A stretch of 64,000 bases of DNA from Dillenia suffruticosa (GCA_033439265.1 JAVTVX010000019.1:18192039-18256038); one strand, 5' to 3'; shown: positions 24,586 through 36,720, counted from the first letter of the stretch. The notes: generated by a model not told the origin, from the sequence alone. Numbers and translations: made by a program.

Positions 24586-27500
24586 CTGCGGGGGTGTGAT
24601 AAGGGAGGAAGGGCGGAGATTTAACAGTCAGAACTCAGGAGGGCATTGGCATTTTATGGCTGCTTCTGCCGCTGAAGTATTGATTAAAAAATTCAATTTT
24701 TTTTTTTTTCCTTTTTTCCAAAGAAAATGTTAAGAGGAAGAGAAAAAATTCGGTGTTTGGCTGGATTGATCGGAGCCGCACCTAAACCTCGAGAGAGAAT
24801 CAGTGGCTGTCGTGGGGATCTCATCTCCGCCTACACAAATAATAATAATAATAACAATTAATATTATTTAAAATAATATAAATAATATAAAATATGAAAA
24901 AAAATTTCGCCCACTCTTTCTTTTATCAATAACTTTCTCTCCCCTCTTTTCCTCTCTTTCTAAAAATAAAAAAATAATAATAAAATTTCTACGACCACAA
25001 CAACAATAAATAAACAAACAAACAAACAAACTATAAAAGATATTATTAAAAATTTCTCATGATTTAATTAAAAAATAAATAATTTTTATTTCTAAAATTA
25101 CTATAAAAAAAAAAAGAAATAGGACAAGAAGATTAATTGAAAATATGAAATCATTGAAGTATGTTCATCGGCACATATTAAGCTAAGTGTAATTTTTATA
25201 ATACTATGTTCAATCACCCCTCAAACAAATAATAATTAACCAAATGCATCATAAATTTCTTTTGTTTTTTTTTTGCTAAACTTGAATTTCCAATTTAATC
25301 GTTAAAGAATGTCAAAAATAACATAAAACAAGCTTACTTCAAGCCTTATGTACGAGTGTGAGGGAGAGAGAGAGAGAGATAAGAAGGATCCATATAATCG
25401 ACCTCATTACGATAAAAATTTGGCCGTTATATTTATTTTGAATATTTTTTGTTAATTAATTAATTATTAAAAGAATAGAGAAAAATATTTTTAAAAAAAG
25501 GCTAAAAAAATTTCAGTGTAAAATATTTAAAACTCTTGGAAATTTCAAAGTCAAAAGCTAATCTCTGTCCAAGGAAAACCATTAAATACAGTTCCTTATT
25601 TTTAAAACGTTTTAATACATTAAATTAATTAATATTTATACAAAAGTATTTATTTTTTTATATTTATAATTTTTTTATATTTAATTATAATTTTTATTTT
25701 TATGTTATTTATTTTATAATTAATAATTATATATTTGATCATTTTAAATTCTTAATATAAAATATGATTATTTTATTATTTTCATAAAATAATTAATATT
25801 TACATAAAAACTTTTATATTTTTTTATATTTACGTATTTTCTCATATTTCTATTTCTTATATTTTTAATAAGTGTCTGTATTATTTTATTTTCATTTTCA
25901 TTTCTCCATTTCTGTTCTTCCGTACTAATCAGAAGAGAAGCATGATATTGTCGGATCTATTGACATTGTTGATATTCATTTAAATGCTATTATTAACTAC
26001 TTAGAAAGAAATTAAAAAAGGAAAAAAAAAGAAATATGATTCATCATTGTGAAAACAAATGGGCATATCAATTTTAATGAATTTAAATGCTGATAAAATG
26101 CAATTACATTGAATCATATAAAATGGTAGGAATATATTTCTTCACAATAAAAAAAAATATTGTCTCATATGCTATAATTATATTCAAAAATTGACAACAT
26201 TTGTAATTCCCCAGAAAATTTAAAGTTATATTGAATCAAATTCAAAACATGAGAAATATTGATATAATTGTGGAACAAATATTACCTTTCACTCATTGTT
26301 TTTCGAACTTCACTAAACTTAAATTCAAGAGTCAAGTACAAAGTCGGCTTATCTTAGGAATTGGGATGAGTGAGAGAGAAAGGGGTAGTCGGACTGAAGT
26401 GAGTAAAGAAATTATATTCATATTAATTTAATTTGACTATTGTTAGATTTAATTTATAGAGAATTTTTTTAACGTAATTTTTTTCATTCTCAAATTTTAA
26501 ATATGAGATTTGGTCAAAAAAAATCTAACACCCTTATCTATTAAGCAGAGTATCTATTAATATCGAGTGTGTCATCGGTGTTTACACCATTTCAATTTCC
26601 TTATATCGGTATGAAAGAAAAAAATGATATAAATTTTAGACCGAGTTAATTTAATTTATAAAGATTATGACAAGAGAGAGCCTTTAGGATTGTATCTCAA
26701 ATTCTAACCATAATAATTAAATGAAGAAACCATATGATTTTTTTTTTTTTTTTTTGGGTACAAGAAGAAACCATATGATGAAAGGTTTGAAACATATGCC
26801 TTAGCTCAAGAGTCAACCTGCTTGACAAGAGAGATTGCCCCCTCTTTATAACACTGTTTGATGTTTAAACTTGTATCTCGTGCTTCCATGTATCACGCAA
26901 ATTAAATATATATATCATAACCTTGTGATAAATTCCAACCCCAACACATGTTACAAAGGAAGACAATTATTGTGGTAATTGGCTGGCTAACTAAACTCAC
27001 AATTGCAAAGTTGGCCTCACCCTATACGCAGCCCCTTCAACGACCTTGAAGGTTCCTTTTACTCAAAGATCTCAGGGATCACTCGACGCCTCGGCCTCTG
27101 TTAGGTTTTGTAATGTTTTATTTTGTTGTTTGGGGTTATAATCTCTTGTCTCCTATCTTAAAAATACAAAGACATACAAAAACCTTAAATTGGTGACTTG
27201 ATTTTAGCAAGTGGCACGTGGGTATACAAATCTTAACCAGCCAATGGCGAGGCTTTCACATTTCACATGTGAAAAAGAGGGCGCGTTGTGGGTAGACAAT
27301 CAGCCACTGAGATTTTGGAAAATGAAGTTGGGTGGATAATCTAGTGCAACAGCCGTCCAATATTAATCACACTTGACCTTGTTTCCCACACCTTCTAAAC
27401 AAGACAAAAATGCTATTGTCACAAAAATATACTTGTAAAATTTCATGTTAACCGGTGAAATTGTGTCCATAGAGCAAGAGGGTTTCCTGCAACAGTGCTC

Positions 27501-28999
27501 GCCCTCGACCCAGAACCTAGAGTTTCTGGGTTCGTTTCTCATCGAAAGAACTTCCTGTACCTTTTTATTTCCATTTTCCTTAATTCCCATTTATGTATTT
27601 CCCTTAAATAATTAGGAAACAAAATGGGGGTCCACAAGTCACCAACTTTCTTTAAGTTTTGCATGCATCTCATGTTGCAATAGTGTATGCAATAGGAAAC
27701 TTAATGCAGTTGAACACTATAAATGTACAAGCAAAGCAATCACTGTCAGCGTGCAACACATTTGCCTTTGTGCATATGTTTCTGTCGAAATCTTAATTTT
27801 TCAGCACTAAAATGCAGGACATGCAAATTTTATGAGACACACTGTTATGTCTCCAACCACGCTCCAATGGATTCAATCATGTATTTAACATTATGATCCA
27901 CATCAAAACATAGGATTCAATCACTCGACCACATGAACAACTGTCTTCAACTCCAAACTCCCAACTCCCAACTCCCAGAGACCCTCCTCTAATTCATAGT
28001 TGAGATGATAAAATTCAGTTTGTTCGATCTTACAAGTCAATCGTGTAGTCCACATCAGATCGACTCCCATAGTTCCATGGGGAAAACCAATGGACTCGAC
28101 CTGTAGGACCGCGAAATTAACTCCATTGCTTTTGTCATTTTCTTTCTTTTATTTTTACTTGATCACCGATATTTAAAAACTCAATTAATTCAATTCGACC
28201 GGTTATGAAACTCAATTTAAGAGTCGATTCTTTTAATACCTATTTTTCTATTTTCAAAACTAAAACCTGACACCTTGATTGGTTTACCTTATCAGTAATG
28301 CACGTACATAATGTAGAATATTCTTATAATATCATATAATCGGTAACATTTCGACCAAAAGTTTTGGTTTAAAATATTTATTCAAATAACTCAAAACCTT
28401 TACATGTAATAAAGGAATTAGATTTAAGTTTTACTCTTTCATTGTAAATAACATAATAATAATAAAATTGATATGGCCTGGTGATGAAGACATCCAATAA
28501 TACAAAAATGAAGGAGATGACTAATTGCATGACGTTTTCTCCCACTTATGCACCCAAAAATTATCTGCAAGTATTCCGCACACTCCATTTGGTAGTAGGT
28601 TAGCAAAGCAAGGTATGGCATTCAATTGGATTTGATTTACTAAAATTAATGCAAGATTACGATTTTTGTTCTTCTCCTACATTTTTGTAATATAAAAGTA
28701 TTTAATGGAGCCAAGTTTGATATTTAATTAACAAAATAGCAACGCCAACCTAATCCTCCCCATACTCTCGCCAAGCATTATCACACAATTTAAAAAGATA
28801 ATATGCGACAGGTTTGGTTGCCTTTTCATCCTCAAAGCAACAAAAGACTTTTGGGGTTCTTATGTCGCAACTCCCAACTCCCAACTTAGGGATAAGACAC
28901 AGGCAAATTTCTTTTTTGTAGTCCAAATCAAATGGGTCATGAGATTAAATTTTTATACAAGAGATTTGATCTAGTGAAAAGAATGTTAGATCCCCCGAT
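24586..28999. other. gene desert, AT-rich
   Basis: No coding exon is supported. Contents: ATT/AAT-rich simple sequence (24838-25120), a very AT-rich block (25620-25870), a poly-T run (about 26738-26757), and triplicated 'ctcccaa' minisatellite sequence near 27955-27978, with a similar patch near 28868. A possible distant promoter of the TSS/REC gene may lie at the left edge. Short ORFs here lack any recognisable motif. Confidence 0.6.
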
Positions 29000-29082
29000 C
29001 AAAACTCAAATTCGAATATTGGAAATAAAAAAAACCATGTTGAAAAAGTTGTCATTTAAAGAGGATCCGATAGCAATTTAAA

Positions 29083-29120
29083 TCGAATAAGTCAAAATAT
29101 GATTTCGGTTATTGATTGAT
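29083..29120. repeat. copy of a dispersed repeat core
   Basis: 'aatcgaataagtcaaaatatgatttcgg' resembles the cores at 3641, 31026 and 32557. It is preceded by 'gaggatccgatagcaattt', which parallels 'ggggacccgcatcc' and 'taaacccgat' before the other copies, so the similarity extends leftwards. Confidence 0.5.
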
Positions 29121-29759
29121 CCAAGTAATAAAAGAAAAAGAGATTAAATTCTTATTTTTGTTTTTTTTTTATTACATAATATACGGTAACCATGAACCCT
29201 CCATTTTTAGTGAGAATAGAATTTAATTTCAAATTTTATTTTTAAACTTTTCACTAATTAATTCTCAAAATAGGCGTGTTCTATATTATTCTTCTTATAT
29301 CATGGGTCTTTAAAGAAACATTTTGATACTCCATTTATTATATGTGAATTATATCTATATAAAACGACTCTTACAGTGTTCGAATCGGATTAATCGGACA
29401 AAACCCAGATACTGAACAATGTTGTTTGTCATGGTTGGTATTCATTTTTATTTCACCTCCACTATATTTTCATTATTTCCCGATCTTAACTTCCCGATCG
29501 AATAATTTAATTTTTTAAATATAATATATAAATATAAAAATTCTCTTTATCGTACTAATTGGCTTTTAAAATAAGAATTTAGTTCTCTTAATATGGTTGG
29601 GAGACCTCCCCCATAATTTGACTCGGCTAACTTGTTATCCTCTTTTCTCATTATTGGCATGCAAAATTCTATTTAGATATATCATGGAAGGGTAAAAGCA
29701 TACTCACATTTAAAGGGATTAAAAGTATAACCTCTTTCATAATAAAATCAATATGAATT
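29121..29759. other. AT-rich intergenic sequence
   Basis: Nothing recognisable beyond poly-T and AT-rich stretches. A weak relative of the dispersed core ('gttcgaatcggattaatcgg') lies at about 29379-29398. Confidence 0.55.
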
Positions 29760-30260
29760 ATGATTTTTTAGATAGAGAAAATTATATTCGATTTTAGAAA
29801 GAGAAAATTTAAAATTAATGTGAGTAAAGAGACAAAATTTAAAATAATTTAAACTTTCTAAAGAAACTAATTTTGACTTATTTTGTGAGAGGAAATCCAA
29901 AATAAATGCATTTAGAAACATAAAATATGAATCAAGTTAATTTTTTTGGGAGAAAATTTTAATTTGTTTAAATTTCAATTGAGAGAAATTAAATTAAATT
30001 TTTCTTAAGAGAGAAAATTTAAAATCACCATATTCAGAGAGATCAATTTTAAAATAAATTTATTTTTTTAGAAAGAGAAAATTAGTTTGATTAGTTTTAA
30101 AAAGGAAAAAAAAAATAAAGTTCATTCTTTTAGATAGAGAAAAATAAAACAATTTGTTTAGAGAAAAAAAGTGAAATAAATTGATTTTTTTATAGAGAAA
30201 TATTAATACATTATTTTTATAGAGAGATATAAATAGAATTTGAAAAGAGATAAATAATTA
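29760..30260. repeat. degenerate short-period AT-rich repeat (gagaaaattt-aaaat motif)
   Basis: A motif close to 'agagaaaatttaaaat' recurs roughly every 30-60 bp, for example near 29774, 29801, 29951, 30010, 30074, 30137 and 30195. Purine-rich 'agagaaa' blocks alternate with AT-rich spacers. It looks like a decayed minisatellite or an amplified AT-rich segment. Confidence 0.55.
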
Positions 30261-32083
30261 TTAAATTATAGAATATTTACAAATATTTTTTTATACTTGA
30301 CCACAGGTATTCAGAAATCTAATTAATTCAATTTAAATAGCCACATGTTCTTTATTCTCAAGATTCAAATTCAAGATTTTAATTAATGGAGTTTAATATT
30401 CTATGATTAGACATGCAGGTCATTGATCCTAAATACGTATATGCCATACATAAACAAAGAGAAAACATTACCCCCTCTATCTATTTTCCTATTACTTTTT
30501 TCTCTTTTATTTTATACGAAATGTTGATAAACAAAAGGCCACAATTACTTTTAATAGGCTAACTAGAACCGCGTTGATATATCCAAAGTCAAAGTGGGTG
30601 CTTGATGATGAAAATGGATTTCTTGGTGAGTCGAAATCGACCCGAGGAAAGAAATTCTTAAGTGGGGCGGTCCTAGATGTGGTAGTCTTTTTGATTTATG
30701 CTCTGTACCATTTTCAACACCAAAAAGTGAGAGGCATTTTTAAACAAATGTAGTGTGTTCGACGTGCCACTTTGTAATTTCTCATTTGAGTCTAGAGGTG
30801 GGAAATTTTGAGGGTTGATTGGTTCAAAAGGCCAATCAAAGGGCGGCTCATCGGTCTGGACAAGCCAATCAGAGCCCGACAAGCCAAGACAACCAAAATG
30901 CCCCCGTACGTTGGCCTAATGAGATGAAGTATTATATCATTTAATTAAATCTCGAATTTAAAATTTATGAATAAAAAAACTACGGTGGGAGAACTGTCTA
31001 CTAAATAGGGGACCCGCATCCGTTTGAATCAAATTAATCAGAATATGATTCTAAATATCGACGGTGAATAAAAAAAAATTAAGAACAACGCCATGGGAAG
31101 AGTAATCTTAATGGATCAAATGCAGAATGCCATAAAAATTTGAGTTACAGGGTTTACTTCTCTCAGTACATGTGAGGTGAGTATCCGTGTCCAGAACTTG
31201 CAGGCAACCCATATTAGTAGGCAAGTTGATGTGGCACAGGAGGAAAAGAAACTTACATATACACCGTCAAGGAAGCTTTTCTTTGGTTGTTTGAGATCCA
31301 ATTAAGACCAAAGTGTTAACCTAAAACCATAAAATAGGAATTGCAAAAGAAAAACAGAGAGAGGGATAAGAGGAATAGTAGTGAAAGGATCAGCAAGGAG
31401 GTTTTGATCAACGCAAGAAGCAGTATAGCGACCAATAGATGCATTTTTGGGGCAAATGCTGGGAGAAGTCTAGCTTAGCATTCAACTCTAGAAAGCAACC
31501 CCCGCCTTTTCATACAACCCTAAAGTTTCCAAAAACTTTGGGAACATTTGTTATAGAAGAGATTGCGAAGGTCACATTGCAACCACTTGGGCAAGTACAG
31601 GGGCTCTCTTCGGTTTCCAAAATCTTTCACCCCAAAAATTCATATATTCAGTCGCCAGACAATGTCTTCCCAAAAATTCATTTCCTTTCATTCACTTTAA
31701 ATCACAGTTTTACTAAAAACCAATAAATACACACCATGACAAAAGGCCAGAATTTAAAAGAGTAACGAAAAATCCAGTGATAGATTTAAGGAAAGCAAAC
31801 AACAAAGGTACAAATCAAAGAACAATGACAACAACTAATCCTATACTTCTGCTAAGAATTGGAAGAAAGAATCAAAATTTGAACTGAGAATTGTACTCTG
31901 GATAAAACTTTGTCATAACTAAACAAATGATCACGGGAACATTGTGTGATTGTGTTTTTGTTTTAGGATTTCAAAGAAACGACGACAACAAATTCGAAAC
32001 AGAGTCAAATGTTGTATAAATCCATTTGTTATAAATGAAAATCAAAGTCGATTTGATTACCAAAAATCTGAGAAAAGACATAC
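30261..32083. other. intergenic sequence without a supported gene
   Basis: The interval includes a copy of the dispersed core at 31026-31062. ORFs at 30673-30882, 31116-31301 and 31439-31726 have no recognisable domain, and no codon pattern persists across plausible splice sites. It could contain the body of a non-coding or decayed transcript starting from the promoter-like patch at 32084-32345 and reading leftwards. Confidence 0.45.
31026..31062. repeat. copy of a dispersed repeat core
   Basis: 'gaatcaaattaatcagaatatgatt' followed by 'ctaaatatcg'. The left flank 'tctcgaatttaaaatttatgaataaaaaaac' (about 30950-30980) also matches the flank of the 32557 copy. The two copies therefore share well over 100 bp with small differences. 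Confidence 0.6.
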
Positions 32084-32345
32084 CGCGGGGACTACACGAA
32101 GTTCTTCAGAATCTGATTCTCACACGAAAGCTCCACTCCGGTTCACCCGGAAAGATACCCGTGAAGTAAAAATAGGGTTTAGTCCTAGAGAACCGTAGAG
32201 CACGAATTTTCAGCTGACCGCTTTTATGGGCTGCAAAGGCTCAAAGGCTAAAGGAATGGCTTTGATTTGGGCCGCTTGCATTTCCTCTTTTGCATATTCC
32301 TCCTCCCCTTTTTTTGGGTTAAAATGGGCCACTCGTGTCCAAATG
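32084..32345 (-). promoter_or_regulatory. promoter-like patch with telo-box and TGGGCC (site II-like) motifs, minus strand
   Basis: Reading the minus strand, two TGGCCC/GGCCCA-type motifs (about 32268 and 32326) and a GGGTTTAG/CTAAACCCTA telo-box (about 32172-32181) precede a good splice donor (CCCCGCG then GTATGT, junction at 32084). In plants this combination is common in promoters of translation-related genes and in snoRNA host genes. No ATG occurs in the putative first exon (about 32200-32084), and no downstream coding exon could be found. Confidence 0.35.
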
Positions 32346-32556
32346 AGGGAAACCATGCCCCGACACAAATAAACCACAAAGGAAATGAGTACCCCAAACA
32401 AGGTACAAATCAACCATATATATTAAATTCCAAAGCAAAAGAGAATTCCGTCATGAATAAAAATGATAAAATTTTTAATCAATTCTCGAATTTAAAATTT
32501 AAAAATAAAAAAAATTATGATAAAAGAGTTTCTCTTAAATTAAACCCGATAATATT

Positions 32557-32590
32557 CAAATCAAATTAATCGAAATATAATTTCAGCTCA
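32557..32590. repeat. copy of a dispersed repeat core
   Basis: 'caaatcaaattaatcgaaatataatttcag'. The left flank from about 32470 ('tctcgaatttaaaattt') matches the copy near 31026. Confidence 0.6.
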
Positions 32591-32639
32591 TAATTAATTA
32601 TAAAAAAAATAAAAATCCAAACATAACACTATTCAAAAC

Positions 32640-32954
32640 AAGAAACAACCTGACAGAGCAGGATCAACAACCTGAAAACCAGAATCACAAACCACTATCC
32701 AAAACTAGGGTCACAAAACTAGAAACGACCATTAGAGAGAAGCTCCGCAAGTTGACCAAATCTAGATGAAGATCAACGATGACCAACGACCAAGCCATCA
32801 ATAGAATCTAGTAAATTGATAAAAAAATGGTGTCAATTATAGACATACCTACGTAGAGTCTAACCAAAAAACAATTTTAATCGAACATTTTATATGCATC
32901 TCATGCATGAGACACCACCCTTCGTGGTTAAGATGGACTTTACTAGAGGAATCT
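32640..32954. repeat. tandem segmental duplication, copy A, left part
   Basis: This stretch aligns by eye with 37560-37784. Shared phrases in the same order are 'atcacaaaccact', 'cacaaaactagaaa', 'agctccgcaagttga' (copy B 'agctccacaagttga'), 'tctagatgaagatc' and 'cctagtgaattgat'-like. It then continues into the sequence found on the far side of the copia element in copy B (gcatgagac...gtggttaagat at 52576-52600). It is interrupted at 32954 by the LINE. Confidence 0.8.
32940..32954. repeat. 15-bp target-site duplication of the LINE, left copy
   Basis: 'ttactagaggaatct', identical to 36550-36564. Confidence 0.92.
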
Positions 32955-33172
32955 TTTTTTGGGTAGAAAAGAGAACAAAAGCAACCCAAAATAGTAAAAC
33001 CAAACCACTACAAACCCACACACGAGGACCGAAAAGGCCTGCTACCACCTTTCTTGAGAGTCTTTGTTCCCACCAAATCTTCAGAAAAACATTTGACTAG
33101 CTCCTGGGGAGGATCTTCCAAATCTGTTACTCCAAGCGCAACTCTGAATCCTATCTTAGCGAGGGAGTCTGC

Positions 33173-33643
33173 TCATCCATTCATTACGTGAAAAAAATGG
33201 GAGACTTGGCTTACTCCCAACTCAACCATCAACGTTTTACATTCAAGCCTAATTAAGTGGAAAGGGTGATCATCTTCCTCCTTGGCTTCCAGCAACTTAA
33301 CTAAGGAAAAGTTGTCTACTTCTACCTGAAGATGATCTATACTCAAGTCTTTGGCCAGCCTTAGACCTTCCCTCAAGCCCCAAATCTCAGCTGAGATGAT
33401 ATCTGCATTTCCAATGTTGATGATGTAGCCTCTCACCCAGCTCCCATCCTCTCTCTTAAGAAGGCCTTCTGCACTGGCCTTTCTTGTCACCAGGGAAACT
33501 GCCTTATCCGAATTAAGTTTGATCATTTCTACATTTGGGAGAAAGCATTTCACCCACAAGTTTTCCCTGATCTTGGCCTGCCCATTGTCCACAAAGGCTA
33601 TACTCCAGTTCCTACTCAACTTGAGAATGTCTTTCATGATCAT
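33173..33643 (-). pseudogene. LINE RNase H domain (plant type)
   Basis: A 156-residue open stretch with the order expected of the RNase H at the end of plant LINE ORF2: 'KLNSDKA' (first Asp strand), 'AEIWGLREGLRLA' (Glu helix) and 'VEVDNFSLVKLL' (Asp). It ends with 'VSHFFHVMNG'. In active relatives this domain is preceded by the zf-RVT region, as here. It is not connected in frame with the upstream blocks, so it is a relic despite being open. Confidence 0.8.
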
Positions 33644-34310
33644 TTGGTTGAACTGAACTGATTTTTGTTCTCCATAGCGGGCTTATACCTTCTTTTCCAC
33701 AAGGACCAAATTACAGTAGGGAAGGCAGGCCTATACTTGACTTCCATACCTATCTTCAACCAATTTCCTAGCTTTTCTTTCCAAAACCAGCAATCGTCCT
33801 CTATGTCCTTCCAAAACACTCACCAGATACTCTTAGATTCACAGTATCCTAGAGAGCATGCAAAAGATTTTCAGCACACTTCCCACACTATGGATATAAG
33901 TCATCTTTTGTAAAGCCCCTCTTCCTCCTTTCCACGTTGGTTAGGCACTTCCCCAGCCTCGTAGTTCATATAAAGAACTTGACTCTCTCTGGAATCTTAA
34001 TTTTTCAAATCCAATTCCATCCCTCCTCTCCCTAGGGAGCAGAGGCTACACAATTCTATAAAGAGCCATAAGCACTACTCACTATAAGCTTACCATTCTT
34101 TGACAACTTCGAGTAGACTGAGTCTTTGGCTTCTTCCCTCCCAGGGATCATAATTCCATAGATTTTTTCCACTTTCTTAGCAGACACCCACTCTCTAAGC
34201 TCTTGAGTTTTCCATCTCCCATCATTATCAAAGAAATCTCCTACTTTGAGTTAAGGGAGATCTCTCGGCTGGGGCAACAACACATGCTCAATTAGGCTTC
34301 CATCACCAAC

Positions 34311-34580
34311 CTACTTGTCCCTCCAAAAGTCTATGTCTCTACCATTCCCCACTCTCCATTTTAGTCCACCCAAAATACATTCTCTGTAATTCAAAATGCC
34401 TCTCCAAACTCTAGAGCCCACTGTAGTTTTGTTGTAGTTTTGTAAGCTTGTCTTTTTAAGGTACTTGGCTCTTAAGACATTGCACCAAAGAGATTCCTCT
34501 CCTTTCATAACCCTCCATCCTAATTTGACCAGCATAGCTACATTACTCTGTCTCATTTTCCTCACTCCTAGCCCCTTCAC
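34311..34580 (-). pseudogene. LINE region between RT and RNase H (zf-RVT-like)
   Basis: An 89-residue open stretch containing 'MRQSNVAMLVKLGWRVMK', 'SLWCNVLRAKY' and 'WRVGNGRDIDFWRDK', phrases characteristic of plant LINE ORF2 after the RT. Its frame is broken on both sides. Confidence 0.75.
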
Positions 34581-34801
34581 CTTTTAGCTTTGCAAACCAT
34601 CTCCTAGTTGACTAAGTGCACATTTCTTTCCCTATCTTTGCTTCCCCACAAGAAATCCTTATTTTGTTTATCTAATTTGTTGTAAGTATCCCTCGAGAGC
34701 CAAGTAGTTTCCATGGTATACATAGGGATAGCAGAATTAACGGACTGAATGAGGGTTTCCTACCAGCAACACTGATAACTTTGGCTTTCCGATCCTTCAA
34801 C

Positions 34802-35866
34802 TTATTTTGGACATTTTCTGCCAGATGGTTGTAGAAATCCCTTTTCACCCTCTTGTGGATAGTAGGCACCCCCAGAGTACCTCTCCAAATCCTTAGAGGG
34901 AACAAATTTGCTAGTCTCACCCGAGAACCAAATCCCAGACTTGAAGGAATTGATCTTTAGGCCACTCTCATCCGAGAATTCTCTTAAGCATTCCAGGATA
35001 GTACTGAGGTTCAACTGCTCTGCCTCCGCAAACAAGAGCAAATCATCAGCGAAGAACAAATGGAAAATCGGAGGACTATCCTTAGTCAATCTTATAGGTT
35101 TCCATCTGCCCTTTCTAACCCTCTCTTGAATCATATAAGCTAGCCTTTCAATAACCAAGATAAATGAATAAGAGAATAGGGGATCTCCTTGTCTCAAGCC
35201 TTGTCCCATTATCATGGAAAGAAGAACTTCACCATTACAGATAAGCGATACCTTACCACAACTAACAGTATGCATGATTAGTCTTACAAGGGCCAGAGGA
35301 AGGTTTATATCTAGCATGACCTTACCTAAATAGCTCCAATTAATATTGTTGTAGGCCTTTTTAAGATCAATCTTAAGAATCATGCCACCTTTCTTACTCT
35401 TAGTTTACTCTTAGTTCTGCAGAGAGAGTGAATGATCTCTTGAACCACCACTTGTTCCCCACAGTGTCTCTACTTAGAAGAAAGCTAACTTGATGAGCCC
35501 CAATCAGCTCCTACAGTAAAGACCTTAGCTGTAGACAATGATTTTTGAAAAAATCTTGCAAGAGGTATTAAGTAAACCAATAGGTCTCAGGTCATTAACT
35601 GTTTTAGGGCTATTAGTATTAGGAATAAGGATCATGTGCGCATTAGCAACCCTAGGAAAGAAGTATCCATCCTTAAGGGCTATATTAATGAACCTGTGCA
35701 CAATATCCTTGATGACCATCCAATGTTTATGGTAGAACACTGGTTGCAAATCATCTAGACCTGGATCCTTAAAGCCTTGCATTGAGAACACATCATGCTT
35801 CCCCTCTTCCTCATCTGCCTTTTTGCATAGAGCTTCATGCTCACTAACATCAATTTTCTTGATCAT
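34802..35866 (-). pseudogene. LINE reverse transcriptase, broken
   Basis: Fingers region in 35866-35525 ('HMILIPNTNSPKTVNDLRPIGLLN'-type phrase, shown here only as key words IPN and LRPIGL). Palm in 35383-34802 with 'LKIDLKKAYNNI', 'GLRQGDPLF' and the catalytic block 'FADDLLLFAE'. The FADD aspartates are intact. At least one frame break (35384-35524) separates fingers and palm. Confidence 0.9.
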
Positions 35867-35928
35867 ATTCTTATACCTATCACTAGTAATCCAATTGGTC
35901 CTAGCTTTTGAAACTAAAACATCTCCTC

Positions 35929-36540
35929 CTACTCTAGGACTTTATTATACTCCTTCAGAAGATCATTCTCAAGCCTCTGCAGAGACACTGAGTGATTGTA
36001 GTTCCTGCCTTTTCGGATAGCTTTCAATTTTACTTCCAACTGTTTCTTCTTTCCAAAAATGTTTCCAAAAATCATTTTATTCCACACATTTAGCTCTTCA
36101 ACTATGTTCATTATAGCTTGAGGAAGGAAACCCTGGCCATCCTCCCAAGCCTTTTTAAAAACTTCACTAAAACTGGGATGAGTTAACCAAGCTGACTCAC
36201 ACCTAAAGGGCTTTCCCTCAGGTTTAAGAGAATTGGATAACCTCGTATGCTGAATGATTGGATAATGATCCCTGTGAAGACGAGGGAAGATAATTACTTT
36301 CATTTCCGGAAAGGCAAGCTTAGCCTCTAAGTTCCCGAGAACTCAATCTAGCTTTTTCTTTAGGACAATCTTGTCATTATACTTTTTGGTCCAAGTGAAT
36401 CTGGCTCCTAAAGTCTTGCAGTCTTGAAGATTGTAGTAAGCCCATTTTTCTCTAAATTTGCTACTTCTTTTCCGGTCATTCCTGCCTTTATTGGTAGATT
36501 CGCTACTCCTGGCTATATCGTTGAAATCACCCATCAAGAA
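35929..36540 (-). pseudogene. LINE endonuclease C-terminal part and linker, 5'-truncated
   Basis: 'MGDFNDIA' followed by 'GARFTWTKKYND' is the GDFN and TWT region of the APE-type endonuclease. The linker 'SDHxPI'-like 'RDHYPI' follows in 36303-35929. The N-terminal catalytic residues are missing because the element is truncated at 36549. Confidence 0.82.
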
Positions 36541-36549
36541 CTAAGGGTC

Positions 36550-36564
36550 TTACTAGAGGAATCT
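36550..36564. repeat. 15-bp target-site duplication of the LINE, right copy
   Basis: Identical to 32940-32954. Confidence 0.92.
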
Positions 36565-36720
36565 GGGTATTACTATTTTGCTTGAAAAATAGTTTGTCAC
36601 CATTCTTTCCTTTCATTCGATCAAGGGAATTAGTAAAATTAATTATTTTCTAATCTTCAATTAACCAAAAAAAAAAGATGCACAAACAGGCATAACCGCC
36701 ATGGAATAAAAGAAGATGGC
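36565..36720. repeat. tandem segmental duplication, copy A, right part
   Basis: Continues copy A after the LINE. 'attagtaaaattaattattttctaa' through 'tcttcaattaaccaaaaa' (36629-36675) aligns with 'attaataaaattaaatattttctaa' and 'ttttcaatcgaaaaaaat' (52872-52916) in copy B. The right limit is uncertain. Confidence 0.65.

Larger units (their letters stand above)
32955..36549 (-). mobile_element. 5'-truncated LINE (non-LTR retrotransposon) with target-site duplication
   Basis: A 3.6 kb element lies on the minus strand between identical 15-bp duplications. Its 3' end carries a short A tail, seen as the T run at 32954-32960. Domains from 5' to 3' are: the C-terminal part of the endonuclease (GDFN motif near 36530), reverse transcriptase (35866-34802), a zf-RVT-like region (34580-34311) and RNase H (33643-33173). 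Several frame breaks and stop codons separate the blocks, so it is dead. The 5' end stops inside the endonuclease, which is typical of incomplete reverse transcription. Confidence 0.93.

Noticed and set aside
24404-24733. 109-aa plus-strand ORF with Arg-Glu and Cys-Val repeats
   Set aside because: It is produced entirely by the GA/GT compound microsatellite.
31439-31726. 95-aa plus-strand ORF
   Set aside because: No domain, no splice-consistent extension, AT-rich codons.
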